A DNA stretch of 50,208 nt from an uncultured Eubacteriales bacterium (GTDB lineage Bacteria > Bacillota > Clostridia > Oscillospirales > Acutalibacteraceae). A program made the translations under genes and the position numbers. The notes below the pieces were generated by a model. The model searched no databases and was not told where the DNA came from. It worked only from the letters and a program-made list of their open reading frames with translations. Shown here piece by piece: positions 13,356 to 22,809 of the stretch. The stretch spans positions 1 through 50,208 of the forward strand of contig CAOUJG010000007.1 of assembly GCA_948537335.1 (NCBI GenBank). Direction: 5' to 3'. The number at the start of each line of letters is the position of its first letter. Within the stretch, counting starts at the first letter, position 1.

Positions 13356-14957
13356 TTATGCGTAATCCGGTAGCGAAAAATTATACTTGTTCTTCCCGCC
13401 ATCGCGCGCGTAATCGCCATAAAAATAGATCTGCAGCTCTTCAATCCGCCGGTTCAAAAGGCCTCTTACGAACCTTCCGCCCGCCTTGTTATACTCTAAA
13501 AACGCCTTTGCAAAGTTATCTCGGCTCGCAGAATTCCTAACATCTAAAGCCTCAACCGTTAAAAATTGCGCAGCGCAATACCCCACCAAGCCGCCACTCG
13601 TTCGAACTTTATACCATCCATTATTATTCTCACTTAAAACCTCAACTCGCTCATTAAACTTCATCACAGAAATCGCAGTATTTCCAGTGCTCGGACCCTC
13701 TCGTAGCCTCAACCCGTCGCTCGAATTAACAACGCTAATATTACTATTTGTATATTCGGTAATCACGCTCAAAAACTCCGCAAAGCAGTACCCCTCCAAA
13801 CCGCCACTCGTCCGAACCCGATGCCAACCGTTACGATTTTCGCTCAAAACCTCAACCTGCTCATTAAACCTCAAAATAGCCAAAGTCCCAGTTTGCCTGC
13901 CAGGCCCCTCCCGCAGCCGGAGGCCATTTGTAGAAATAATCGTTCCAGTCATCTTTTTTTGAGGCTTACTCGCGATTAAACTATTTGGATTTTTAAAACC
14001 CAAAAATACGCTCCGTAAATTAGAGTTGCTCATCCAGCCGGCGCCCAGGTTGTACGTAAAGCTCGAAAGCGCATCAAACTCGTTCTGAGACATCCTCAAA
14101 CCATTACGCAAAATAAAATTATTGAGAGCCCGCGAACAGTTGCCGTTGTTCAGGCGATTCACAAGCATGGCGTACGCCGCAGCGCGCGTGACGTTGTTAT
14201 AAAAAGCCGCACCGGACCTAACACCGCTGCCGTAGCCGATATCATAGACGTTTTTCGCCAGGCCATCCTCCATAATCCTCGCTCTAAAGCCCTCTTTAGC
14301 CTTTATGTAATCAATGCACCTATCGCTAACACGCATCTCTGATGGGTTCGCCGCTGAACTCTCTATAAAAACCCCATCAAAACTACAGTCAGGCACATCA
14401 ACCCAAGTAGAACCGCTCTCCACCTGCGCTTTCACAGTGAACTTCCCGAAGCCTCTAGGTTTTACCTTCGCTCGGTGAATAAAACAGTCTCCGTCTGGGC
14501 ATTTTTCCTCAGCCATAGCCTCAAATCGGCCTAAATTTGTAGTCACCAAAAACTTAACTCGGCCCACTGCAGCATCTGCAAACGCTACTAGCGTCAAATC
14601 TTCGTCAGGTCGCGGATTATTCGGTTCCACAAATATGTAGCGTACCAACTTTGGCGGCAGAACCTTTATTTTAAATCTTTTTTCTTGGGTTTCTCCTCCC
14701 CCACTGGTCCGTACTTCCTTGCAAAATGCCTCCCCCACCGAGTTTGCAGTGATTACTCCATTCAAAACCGACGCCACTGCATCGTTCTCCGATGTTAGCA
14801 TCGCTGAATTCTGCAAGTGTTCTACAGAAATAAACATCGATTGCCCTTTGTGCAGCGTAAATCCGCGCACCGGCTCTGCAAAAGCTTGTCCCGCTCCCGC
14901 CAAAATCAGCGTCATCGCGAACAAAACGGCGCAAACCTTCCTTTTAATACCCCTCAT
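13356..14957 (-). CDS. Secreted GH24-type lysozyme with two SH3 domains inserted in the catalytic fold
   Basis: 533 residues, starting at ATG 14957 with GGGAG upstream. Residues 1-27 are a signal peptide. Residues ~32-100 resemble a bacterial Ig-like (BIG) domain, and ~104-195 another beta-sandwich-like region. GH24 begins at ~213: CIDYIKAKEGFRA with catalytic Glu222, VYDIGYGSGV (family TIGYGH-type motif) and FDALSSFTYNLGAGW. Two SH3b domains follow at ~343-398 and ~412-467, 56% or more alike (GLRLREGP, RTSGGL-GYC). After them the GH24 C-terminal helices resume (FAKAFLEYNKAGGRFVRGLL-NRR). It should cleave peptidoglycan, with the SH3 pair binding the wall. There are no phage genes nearby. Confidence 0.85.
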   Translation of the reverse strand: MRGIKRKVCAVLFAMTLILAGAGQAFAEPVRGFTLHKGQSMFISVEHLQNSAMLTSENDAVASVLNGVITANSVGEAFCKEVRTSGGGETQEKRFKIKVLPPKLVRYIFVEPNNPRPDEDLTLVAFADAAVGRVKFLVTTNLGRFEAMAEEKCPDGDCFIHRAKVKPRGFGKFTVKAQVESGSTWVDVPDCSFDGVFIESSAANPSEMRVSDRCIDYIKAKEGFRARIMEDGLAKNVYDIGYGSGVRSGAAFYNNVTRAAAYAMLVNRLNNGNCSRALNNFILRNGLRMSQNEFDALSSFTYNLGAGWMSNSNLRSVFLGFKNPNSLIASKPQKKMTGTIISTNGLRLREGPGRQTGTLAILRFNEQVEVLSENRNGWHRVRTSGGLEGYCFAEFLSVITEYTNSNISVVNSSDGLRLREGPSTGNTAISVMKFNERVEVLSENNNGWYKVRTSGGLVGYCAAQFLTVEALDVRNSASRDNFAKAFLEYNKAGGRFVRGLLNRRIEELQIYFYGDYARDGGKNKYNFSLPDYA

Positions 14958-15005
14958 TTTAACTCCCAAAAATTATACTATCTGTAATATGCGCAAAAAT
15001 AATTA

Positions 15006-15434
15006 CTAAAACAAATTGAATGTGATAGCCTGCCGAGCCCCAGATGCCGCGATTATGCCTTCAAAAACAAATTGCACGATGAAAAATACTCCAGCCAAAA
15101 TCAAATATTTTTTTACCTCTTCGCTAATCAAGCTGCGACCCGATTCGTCGCCTGTTGGCTGCTTGCAAAACATGCACACCGGATATTTTTTGGAGATCAT
15201 CTTCCCGCAATGCCGGCACGTCACGAAGTCTTTTTCCTTCTGATACCTGAAAATCGCATAAACCACGGCCGGAATAAATCCGAAAATCGCCGTCAAAACC
15301 GTCCACAACATGACTTTTTGGTCGCTATGCTCCGTCGCATCCTTATAAACCGCGATGCACAAAAAGACCTTATATGCCAAAGCCGCCAAAGTCCGCAGCA
15401 TGCCCGCGCCAAACAGTCCGCCCATCAAAAACAT
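15006..15434 (-). CDS. Zinc-ribbon membrane protein of unknown function
   Basis: 142 residues. Two hydrophobic helices (~10-28 and ~43-62) precede a zinc ribbon CRHCGKMISKKYPVCMFC (CxxC...CxxC, about 73-90), and a third helix follows (YLILAGVFFIVQFVFEGII). AGGGGG precedes ATG 15434 by 8 nt. It is upstream of the lysozyme gene on the same strand with a 48-bp gap holding a TATAAT-like element, so the lysozyme may have its own promoter. The function is not known. Confidence 0.65.
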   Translation of the reverse strand: MFLMGGLFGAGMLRTLAALAYKVFLCIAVYKDATEHSDQKVMLWTVLTAIFGFIPAVVYAIFRYQKEKDFVTCRHCGKMISKKYPVCMFCKQPTGDESGRSLISEEVKKYLILAGVFFIVQFVFEGIIAASGARQAITFNLF

Positions 15435-15681
15435 TTTTAAATCCCCCTAATCTTAATGTGCATTTTTGCTCAAAAAATCGCTTATTATTTTACCATTTGC
15501 CTCGTTTTTTGTCAATTATCTTCTCTCTCGCGCCGGTTTTAGTCAGATTTTCCGTTTTTTTGCGACTTTTTAAACCTTTTTCGCCCATTCTGCAAAATCC
15601 ACTTGCACGCCCGCCCGTTCTATAATATTATATTATTGAGGTCGAAATTTTTTTACTATTTCTTTTTTCGGGGGTGCCGTC

Positions 15682-16260
15682 ATGATTTTAGACAAAATCG
15701 ACGAGAACCGTCTGCTGATTGCCCTTTCGAGCGAGGATTTGAAATTTTTGGATGTCTCGATTAACCGTCTTAACTGGAAATACGAGTTTTCTTCAGAAAT
15801 CATCAATAATCTGCTGGCCAAAGCCGAATCCGAAATCGGTTTTTTCTGCAGCAACAAAAAGCTCCTAATCGAAGCTATTCCGCAGTCCAACGGCTGTTTC
15901 GTCTTGGTCACGCTGCTTTCGAACCGCCTTGACTCTGCTCGAAAAATTTATAAAATCAAGAATAAATCTAAGCCATTCGCTTTCTTTTTTAAAACGCCGG
16001 ATTCTCTCTTTGCACTCGTTGAACGTCTCTACAACGGTCGTTTCAGCTTTTTTGATAGTTCTATTATAGAAATTAAAAATTCCTATTTTTTGGTATTATA
16101 CATCAAAGGCGCAATCTCATCGAATTTTCTGGCAGTCATCAGTGAGTACGGGCGTTTCGCGGGCAAAAGTGCTGTCGCCGCCGCCAGACTGGTCGAAAGA
16201 GGCAACGTCATTATCAAAAACCGCGCCATAGAGGAGCTCGGCAAGTATCTTTTAACCTAA
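15682..16260 (+). CDS. MecA-like adaptor protein
   Basis: 192 residues. It opens with MILDKIDENRLLIALSSEDL, then LLAKAESEIGF and LLIEAIPQSNGCFVLVTLL, the pattern of the MecA N-terminal domain that binds target proteins. The C-terminal half (PFAFFFKTPDSLFALVERLY and SYFLVLYI) matches the ClpC-binding domain. MecA proteins deliver substrates such as ComK to the ClpCP protease. The linker is short and the whole protein is somewhat smaller than B. subtilis MecA. It stands alone, between the zinc-ribbon gene and rpe on the other strand, and ends in a strong terminator. Confidence 0.78.
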   Translation: MILDKIDENRLLIALSSEDLKFLDVSINRLNWKYEFSSEIINNLLAKAESEIGFFCSNKKLLIEAIPQSNGCFVLVTLLSNRLDSARKIYKIKNKSKPFAFFFKTPDSLFALVERLYNGRFSFFDSSIIEIKNSYFLVLYIKGAISSNFLAVISEYGRFAGKSAVAAARLVERGNVIIKNRAIEELGKYLLT

Positions 16261-16275
16261 ATTTAAAATAATCAA

Positions 16276-16341
16276 GCCGAAAACAAGGCCCTGCCTGCCC
16301 TCAGAGTACTCACAGGTAACCTTGCTTTCGGCCAAATTTTT
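16276..16341 (+). terminator. Long-stem terminator after the MecA-like gene
   Basis: GCCGAAAACAAGG (16276-16288) pairs with CCTTGCTTTCGGC (16320-16332) with a single A-C mismatch. The 31-nt interior contains a further CCTG/CAGG pairing. ATTTTTT follows at 16335-16341. The size is unusual for a simple terminator. Confidence 0.75.
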
Positions 16342-16366
16342 TGCCTAAATTTATCGCAAACCTCGC

Positions 16367-17011
16367 CTAAACTCCCTTAATCTCGGCGATCGCACCCTTC
16401 ATATCGCTACTTTTAAAAATACTAGTCCCCGCCACACAGATGTCCGCACCACTTTGGGCCGCCACTTTGGCAGTCTCCTTGTTTATTCCGCCGTCGACTT
16501 CTATGAGCGTCTTAAGCCCTTGTTTGCAGATTTCTTCCCTCAATGCGCGGACTTTGATCATCATCTCCGACATAAATGCCTGTCCACCAAATCCGGGTTC
16601 AACCGTCATCACGACCGCCAAATCTATCATTGGCAAATAGTCCAAAAGCTCATCCACCAACGTTGCGGGCTTTATAGCTACTCCAACCCTTTTATCCGTT
16701 GATTTCACGGCGTTTATCGCGCTCAAAAGATTACTTCCCGCCTCGGCATGAAACGTGATTATATCCGCGCCAGCTTCGGCGAAATCTGCAAAATATCGCG
16801 AAGGCTCAGTTATCATCAGGTGCACGTCAAACGGAATGCTCGTGTACGGCCGTATTGCTCTAATTATATCCGGTCCCATGGTTATGTTCCGCACAAAGAC
16901 GCCATCCATCACATCTATATGCACAAAATCCGCGCCAGACCGCGAAACTCTCTCAACTTCGTCGCCCAACTTGGAAAAATCGCTTGCCAGCACAGACGCC
17001 GCCACCTTCAT
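16367..17011 (-). CDS. rpe: Ribulose-phosphate 3-epimerase
   Basis: 214 residues forming a TIM barrel. Signatures are VAASVLASDFSKLGDEV, HIDVMDGVFVRNITMGP (metal-binding His and catalytic Asp), FDVHLMI, TVEPGFGGQAF and IEVDGGIN. It interconverts ribulose- and xylulose-5-phosphate in the pentose phosphate pathway. ATG 17011 has GGAGG 4 nt upstream and matches the family N terminus; the longer frame to 17095 does not. It lies about 107 bp after gyrA on the same strand. Confidence 0.96.
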   Translation of the reverse strand: MKVAASVLASDFSKLGDEVERVSRSGADFVHIDVMDGVFVRNITMGPDIIRAIRPYTSIPFDVHLMITEPSRYFADFAEAGADIITFHAEAGSNLLSAINAVKSTDKRVGVAIKPATLVDELLDYLPMIDLAVVMTVEPGFGGQAFMSEMMIKVRALREEICKQGLKTLIEVDGGINKETAKVAAQSGADICVAGTSIFKSSDMKGAIAEIKGV

Positions 17012-17118
17012 GAATCCTCCGCCCCCTTCTTGCATAGCGCGCCCCACTATACCGCGGGGCGCTATTGTTGCTCTCGCTCGCAAAACTTTCAACAAAACAT
17101 CACAGTTTTGTTAAAACT

Positions 17119-19647
17119 TTATTGCTGCTCTTCTCCATTATCCGCATTCTGCACGTCTTCTTGAATAACCTCTTCCCCACCAGCCGTGTCAGAGTCAATA
17201 TCCGTGCTCTCTTCCTCATGCTCCATGCTCGCAACTGCAACGATCTTGTTATTGTCGCCAATCTTCATAACGCGCACTCCCTTAGAAGGCCGCGAACACT
17301 TGCGAATCGAGTCCGCCTTTATCCTGATAATCACGCCATTCTCAGCAATCAGAATTACGTCTTCATCGCTCGAAACCAGCTTTATAGCAGCAACATCGCC
17401 ATATTTCTCAACATGATAATTTATAATTCCCTTGCCACCGCGGTTTTGAAGCCTATAATCATCAAAGTCTGAGAGTCTGCCATAACCAGTCTCCGAAACC
17501 GTCAGAACCATCTTTTCGCGGCAAACCGGGCTCATCCCCACGACACTATCGCCATCCTTAAGCGTTATAGCCTTTACGCCGCGCGCCGTACGGCCAACCA
17601 CCCTCACATCAGTCTCGCTAAACCGGATAGCCATGCCCTTCTTCGTCGCAACCATAAGCTCCGTCTTCCCGTCGGTAACGCTAACCCACGCCAATTCGTC
17701 GCCCTCGTCCAAGTCAATCGCAATCAGGCCGCTTTTTCTCGCCGAATCATAAGCATTCAGCTGCGTCCGTTTGATTATTCCGCCCTTCGTGACCATCACC
17801 AGGAACTTTTCTTCCTCAAACGCCGGCACTTTTATCATCGAGGTGACCTTTTCCTCCGGCAATATCGGCAGCAAGTTCGCCACATTTGTGCCCTTGGAAG
17901 TCCTCGAGCCCTCCGGAATTTCGTAGCATTTCAGGCGATACGTCTTGCCCAAATTCGTGAAAAACATGACGTAGTCGTGACTGTTCACCACGAACATCTC
18001 CGAAGCGACGTCTTCCTCGCGGCAGCTCATACCCGAAACTCCACGTCCACCGCGCCTTTGCAGCTTATATGTATCCGTCTTCTGCCGCTTAACGTACCCA
18101 AAGTTCGTCAGTGTCAGCACGCAGTCCTCCTCGGGGATCAGGTCCTCCACGTCGACTTCCCCGCTCACCGCCATGATTTTCGTCCGTCGCTCGTCGGCAA
18201 ACCGCCGCTTTATCTCTAAGATCTCGTCCTTTAGCATCTTCAAAAGCTTCGACCGATCCCCCAAGATGCTCAAAAGCTCCGCGATTTTCTCTTCGAGCGC
18301 CGCAAGCTCTTCCTCGATTTTGCTGCGCTCCAGACCCGTTAACTGCCCTAGCCGCATCTGCACAATGGCTTGTGCTTGCACTTCGTCCAGCCCAAAAGAC
18401 TCCATCAGCCGCTCCTTGCCTTCGGCCACCGACTTCGACGCCCGCAAAATTGCGATGACTTCGTCAATGTGGTCAAGTGCGATCTTCAACCCTGCCAGAA
18501 TATGTGCGCGCTCGCGGGCCTTGTTCAGCTCAAACCGCGTCCGTTTGGTCAGCACCTCTATTTGGAAGTCCAGATAGTGCGCCAGCATCTCTTTTAGCGT
18601 CAGTATTTTCGGCACGCCGTTCACGATCGCCAGCATTATCACGCCGAACGTCGTTTGCAGCTGCGTGAACGAGTACAGCTGATTTAGCACGATTTGCGGC
18701 GACGCGTCGCGCTTTAGGTCTATCCGGATGTGCATTCCGTTGCGGTCGGAGTGGTCTTCGATATTCGAGATCCCCTCGATTCGCTTATCCTTCACCAGTT
18801 CCGCGATGTTCTCGCACAGCCGCGCCTTGTTCACCTGGTACGGCAGCTCTGTGACGACGATTTTGTAGCGCGAATTCTTCTCCTCAACGATCTCCGCGCA
18901 CGCCCGCACGACGATTTTTCCGCGCCCTGTAGAGTAAGCCGACCGAATCCCGCTATGACCCATGATCTGTGCACCAGTCGGAAAATCCGGACCTTTTATA
19001 TGCTCCATCAAGTCCGCCAGTTCGGCATCCGGGTTATCTATCAAGCAGCAGATTGCGTCTATAACCTCGCCCAAGTTGTGCGGCGGAATATTCGTTGCCA
19101 TTCCCACGGCGATTCCCGTCGATCCGTTCGCGAGCAAATTCGGAAATCTCGAAGGCAAAACCTCCGGCTCCTTCAAGCGATCATCGTAGTTCGGCATGAA
19201 ATTTACCGTGTCTTTCTCGATATCCGTGAGCATCTCGACCGACATCTTGCTCATCTTGGCCTCAGTATACCGATAAGCAGCCGGCGGATCGCCATCCACC
19301 GAGCCGAAGTTGCCGTGACCGTCCACCAGCATGTACCTCATCGAAAAATCCTGCGCCAACCGCACCAAAGCGTCATAAACCGAGGTATCACCGTGTGGGT
19401 GATATCTTCCAAGCACCGACCCAACGGTATCCGCGCACTTTCGATACGCCTTATCCGGCCCCAAGCCGTTCTCGTAAAGCGTATACAAAATCCGCCGATG
19501 CACCGGTTTTAAGCCGTCACGCACGTCCGGCAGCGCCCGCGAGACGATTACCGACATCGAGTACGCCAAAAACGACTTCTGCATCTCGTTTTCAATGTCC
19601 ACATCTATCACTTTCGGCGCCAGTTCGTTCTTCTCTTCGTTTTCCAA
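17119..19647 (-). CDS. gyrA: DNA gyrase subunit A
   Basis: About 842 residues. The breakage-reunion domain has LPDVRDGLKPVHRRIL, GRYHPHGDTSVYDALVRLAQ (quinolone-resistance region, with Thr and Asp at the classical 83 and 87 positions) and the active-site Tyr in AAYRYTEAKMS. The C-terminal DNA-wrapping pinwheel carries the GyrA box QRRGGRG. An acidic tail rich in Glu/Asp ends the protein. TTG 19647 is chosen because GAGG lies 8 nt before it. The GTG at 19656 overlaps that GAGG and cannot use it. It is the last gene of the dnaA-proximal block. Confidence 0.97.
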   Translation of the reverse strand: MENEEKNELAPKVIDVDIENEMQKSFLAYSMSVIVSRALPDVRDGLKPVHRRILYTLYENGLGPDKAYRKCADTVGSVLGRYHPHGDTSVYDALVRLAQDFSMRYMLVDGHGNFGSVDGDPPAAYRYTEAKMSKMSVEMLTDIEKDTVNFMPNYDDRLKEPEVLPSRFPNLLANGSTGIAVGMATNIPPHNLGEVIDAICCLIDNPDAELADLMEHIKGPDFPTGAQIMGHSGIRSAYSTGRGKIVVRACAEIVEEKNSRYKIVVTELPYQVNKARLCENIAELVKDKRIEGISNIEDHSDRNGMHIRIDLKRDASPQIVLNQLYSFTQLQTTFGVIMLAIVNGVPKILTLKEMLAHYLDFQIEVLTKRTRFELNKARERAHILAGLKIALDHIDEVIAILRASKSVAEGKERLMESFGLDEVQAQAIVQMRLGQLTGLERSKIEEELAALEEKIAELLSILGDRSKLLKMLKDEILEIKRRFADERRTKIMAVSGEVDVEDLIPEEDCVLTLTNFGYVKRQKTDTYKLQRRGGRGVSGMSCREEDVASEMFVVNSHDYVMFFTNLGKTYRLKCYEIPEGSRTSKGTNVANLLPILPEEKVTSMIKVPAFEEEKFLVMVTKGGIIKRTQLNAYDSARKSGLIAIDLDEGDELAWVSVTDGKTELMVATKKGMAIRFSETDVRVVGRTARGVKAITLKDGDSVVGMSPVCREKMVLTVSETGYGRLSDFDDYRLQNRGGKGIINYHVEKYGDVAAIKLVSSDEDVILIAENGVIIRIKADSIRKCSRPSKGVRVMKIGDNNKIVAVASMEHEEESTDIDSDTAGGEEVIQEDVQNADNGEEQQ

Positions 19648-19708
19648 AAAGTTCACCTCATTTTATTTTTGCCTTTATCTTTATTTAAAATCCCCGCCAG
19701 GTCGCCAT

Positions 19709-20479
19709 TCACGACTCTTCCTTCGGCTTAGTCCCTGCGATTATCATTCCCTGCACATCCGCCAAAAAGTCCGGCTCAATGGCCCGCGTCGGGATTATAA
19801 ACAGCTTTTCCTGCGGCAGGTAAATCAAGAACATCCCGTTGAACTCCTCGAACACGCATGAGCCGTCCAGTGGGATCTTCCACGTCGACGCCTCGCTGTC
19901 CACCGCGATTTCGTCCGGATAAATCTCCACAGACAGCTTTTTACCCGTTGTTAATTTGTCCGCGTTGAACCCGACAAAAAAGCGCGGCATCAGCACCACC
20001 GGGAACACCAGCACAGTGGATATTACGCCCAGTATAAAATTTATTTTATTTCCAGTAACGAAAAATAAAACCGAGAACATCAGCGTCAGAACGAGAAGCA
20101 AGCAGATTTCCACAGCAGAGCGGGTTCCGTTAGACTTGAACAAGCCGGTATGCTTCAGGCAATCGAGGATCTCGTCTTTTTTCAAGACATAGCCAAACTT
20201 TATCCCGGCGTACTTCTCCTCGTACTCCTCGGCGTCGTCATCCTCCACAAACTCCGACTCCGAGCCATCCCAAGTCGCCTCCTCGCGCTCCTTCTCCTCG
20301 TCCTCGATCTTATCCTCCTGCTCGGTCTGCAAAACCTCGCGCTCTATCTGCTTTTCGTCCTCCATCGAAGAAGTTCCAACCTCTTCAGGCTCGTTCTCAT
20401 GCGCCTGCTCAGGCACCTCGTTTACAGAATCCCCATCAGACTCAGGCTCAAGCGGAATATTCTCATCAAGTTCTCTCAT
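19709..20479 (-). CDS. YcxB-like membrane protein with a long acidic N terminus
   Basis: 256 residues. Residues ~1-90 are extremely acidic and low in complexity (EEVGTSSMEDEKQIERE, EDEEKEREEATWDGSESEF). Two transmembrane helices follow around 120-165 (ICLLLVLTLMFSVLFFV and VISTVLVFPVVLMP). A C-terminal beta-rich domain (SVEIYPDEIAVDSEASTWKI, GMFLIYLPQEKLFIIPTRAI) resembles the YcxB C-terminal domain. GAGGAG precedes ATG 20479. It sits between gyrB and gyrA, normally adjacent genes, in the same orientation. Its function is unknown. Confidence 0.7.
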   Translation of the reverse strand: MRELDENIPLEPESDGDSVNEVPEQAHENEPEEVGTSSMEDEKQIEREVLQTEQEDKIEDEEKEREEATWDGSESEFVEDDDAEEYEEKYAGIKFGYVLKKDEILDCLKHTGLFKSNGTRSAVEICLLLVLTLMFSVLFFVTGNKINFILGVISTVLVFPVVLMPRFFVGFNADKLTTGKKLSVEIYPDEIAVDSEASTWKIPLDGSCVFEEFNGMFLIYLPQEKLFIIPTRAIEPDFLADVQGMIIAGTKPKEES

Positions 20480-20521
20480 AATGTTCTCCTCTAAAGTTAA
20501 TTTTTGTGGTGAAATCGCGAT

Positions 20522-22462
20522 TTAAACATCTAAATTCTGCACATACTTGGCGTTCTTCTCGATAAACTCCCGCCGTGGCTCGACTTTGTCACCCATAAGA
20601 ATCGTAAAAATCTCGTCCGCGGCCGCCGCATCAGCAAGTTCCACCCGCAGCATTATTCTGGTTTCAGGATTCATCGTTGTTTCCCACAGCTGCTCCGAGT
20701 CCATCTCACCAAGACCCTTGTACCGCTGAATGTCCGTCCCACCGCCGAGCTCCTGCAAGATCTGGTCGCGCTCCTCGTCGGAGTAGGCGTAGTAATGCTT
20801 CTTGGCCCGAGTTATCCGATACAGCGGCGGCTGGGCGATGTAGATGTGCCCCTGCTCCACGAGCGGCTTCATGAAGCGGAAGAAGAACGTCAGCAGCAGC
20901 GTCCGTATGTGCGAGCCGTCCACGTCGGCATCCGCCATGATTATGACTTTTCCGTACCGCAATTTTTCTAGGTTGAATTCTCCACCGATTCCGCAACCCA
21001 GCGCCGTTATTACCGGCATGAGTTTATCGTTGCCATAAACTCTGTCCAACCGGGCCTTTTCAACGTTAAGCATCTTTCCCCAAAGCGGTAAAATCGCTTG
21101 AAACCGACGATCTCGACCTCCCTTTGCAGAGCCTCCAGCCGAATCTCCCTCAACGATGTAGATCTCCGTCTCTTCTGCGTTCCTCGACTGGCAGTCCGCA
21201 AGCTTTCCGGGCAAAGACGCCGACTCTAAAGCCGACTTCCTTCGCACCAAATCGCGAGCCTTTCTCGCTGCATCCCGAGCCTTCGCCGCCGCCAAAGCCT
21301 TCTCAAAGATGGCCTTAGCAACCGCCGGGTTTTCCTCAAGGTAAGTCTGCAGCTTCTCACTCACTAAGCCGTCCACAAACGCACGAATCTCGCTATTGCC
21401 CAGCCGAGCTTTAGTCTGACCCTCAAACTGCGCCTCCTTCAGCTTGACGCTTATAACCACAGTCAAACCCTCGCGAACGTCCTCGCCAGACAGGTTCTTG
21501 TCGCTTTCCTTCAAAATATTGTACCGGCGCGCATAATCGTTCATAACCCTCGTGAGCGCCCTTTTAAAGCCCTCTTCGTGAGTTCCGCCGTCCGTCGTGT
21601 GAATATTATTCGCAAAAGACAGCATCAGCTCGTTGTAGCTCTCGTTGTACTGCATCGCGACCTCAACCTGCGCCGTGTCGTCCGGCATCGTCTTCGAAAA
21701 CGCGATAACATCCGGGTGCACAACGTCCAAGCCTCTTTTTTTGTGAATATACTCCACGAAGCTCGACAAACCGCCCTCATAATGAAATCTCTCCGAGTGA
21801 GGCTCGTCTTCATGCCGATCATCAATCAAAACAATGTCTACACCCGCATTCAGAAAGGCTTGTTCGCGCAACCGTGTCTCCAAAACCTCGAATTCATACA
21901 CGTCCGTCTCCGTAAAGATCTGCCGGTCGGCCTTAAACCTTATCTCCGTGCCCGTCACAGTTGTGTCGCCGAGAACCTGCATCTCGCACACCGGCACACC
22001 GCGCTCAAATCGCTGATAATACACTTTGCCTTCGTGAAAAACCCGAACCTCAAGCCATTCTGAAAGAGCATTAACCACCGAAGCGCCCACTCCATGCAGT
22101 CCGCCAGAAACTTTGTATCCGCCACCGCCGAATTTTCCACCAGCGTGCAAAACCGTAAAAACCACAGTCAGCGCGGGAACTCCAAGCTTCGGATGCATCC
22201 CAACCGGAATCCCCCGGCCGTTATCCGTAACGCAAACCACTTCGCCCGGCAACAAACGGACTTCTATCTTATCGCAAAATCCCGCCAGAGCCTCGTCTAT
22301 CGAATTGTCAACGATCTCATAAACTAAGTGATGCAGTCCACGGGGCCCCGTCGAGCCTATGTACATCCCTGGCCGCTTCCGCACGGCCTCCAAGCCCTCC
22401 AGAACCTGAATCTCATTCGCCCCGTACTCATGATTTATCCCGGCATTTCCCGTTCTATTCAA
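20522..22462 (-). CDS. gyrB: DNA gyrase subunit B
   Basis: About 646 residues. The GHKL ATPase domain shows RKRPGMYIGS, EIVDNSIDEALAG, VTDNGRGIPVG and GGGGYKVSGGLHGVGASVVNAL. The transducer has QTKARLGN, and the TOPRIM domain EIYIVEGDSAGGSAK and MADADVDGSHI. It hydrolyses ATP to drive supercoiling with GyrA. The start is TTG 22462, because GGAGG lies exactly 7 nt upstream. The in-frame ATG at 22507 overlaps the upstream stop but has no binding site. It lies inside a tightly packed operon with recF and remB. Confidence 0.96.
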   Translation of the reverse strand: MNRTGNAGINHEYGANEIQVLEGLEAVRKRPGMYIGSTGPRGLHHLVYEIVDNSIDEALAGFCDKIEVRLLPGEVVCVTDNGRGIPVGMHPKLGVPALTVVFTVLHAGGKFGGGGYKVSGGLHGVGASVVNALSEWLEVRVFHEGKVYYQRFERGVPVCEMQVLGDTTVTGTEIRFKADRQIFTETDVYEFEVLETRLREQAFLNAGVDIVLIDDRHEDEPHSERFHYEGGLSSFVEYIHKKRGLDVVHPDVIAFSKTMPDDTAQVEVAMQYNESYNELMLSFANNIHTTDGGTHEEGFKRALTRVMNDYARRYNILKESDKNLSGEDVREGLTVVISVKLKEAQFEGQTKARLGNSEIRAFVDGLVSEKLQTYLEENPAVAKAIFEKALAAAKARDAARKARDLVRRKSALESASLPGKLADCQSRNAEETEIYIVEGDSAGGSAKGGRDRRFQAILPLWGKMLNVEKARLDRVYGNDKLMPVITALGCGIGGEFNLEKLRYGKVIIMADADVDGSHIRTLLLTFFFRFMKPLVEQGHIYIAQPPLYRITRAKKHYYAYSDEERDQILQELGGGTDIQRYKGLGEMDSEQLWETTMNPETRIMLRVELADAAAADEIFTILMGDKVEPRREFIEKNAKYVQNLDV

Positions 22463-22503
22463 AGTTAACCCTCCGTTTTTGTTTTGTCTGTTCACCAAAA
22501 TCT

Positions 22504-22809
22504 TCATTCGCCATTTTTCTTTTTTAGAATTATAAACCGTGGAACTTGTAGGTAGAACGCCAAAAACAGTAAAATGATTAAACCCGCGCCCCAAATATAA
22601 TATCTTAAAAACAGCGAAAAAATCACCACAATCAGCCCGACCAAAACCGCCAAAACCTTCAGTACATCTGCGATCTTGGCCTTCAACAACACATTCGAAA
22701 TCTGCCCACACCGCGGACAAACGAGCTCTCTGTTTGCCTTGGACTGGAACGCATTCACAAAACCCACGGATTCATCGCAATGTGGGCACTTTAAAGAAAA
22801 AATTTTCAC
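22504..22809 (-). CDS. Small zinc-ribbon membrane protein between remB and gyrB
   Basis: 101 residues. An N-terminal zinc ribbon has CPHC and CPRCG. Two hydrophobic helices follow (VLKVLAVLVGLIVVIFSLFL and YIWGAGLIILLFLAFYL). GTG 22809 overlaps the remB stop as GTGA, and GGGGAG lies 6 nt upstream, indicating translational coupling. It is an insertion in the usual remB-gyrB order. Function unknown. Confidence 0.7.
   Translation of the reverse strand: MKIFSLKCPHCDESVGFVNAFQSKANRELVCPRCGQISNVLLKAKIADVLKVLAVLVGLIVVIFSLFLRYYIWGAGLIILLFLAFYLQVPRFIILKKKNGE

Noticed and set aside
13356..14957. Prophage endolysin
   Set aside because: A signal peptide, Ig-like domains and housekeeping neighbours argue against a phage lysis cassette; no holin or phage genes are present.
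18730..19512. 260-codon ORF antisense to gyrA
   Set aside because: It is a shadow of the conserved gyrA reading frame with no family-like sequence.
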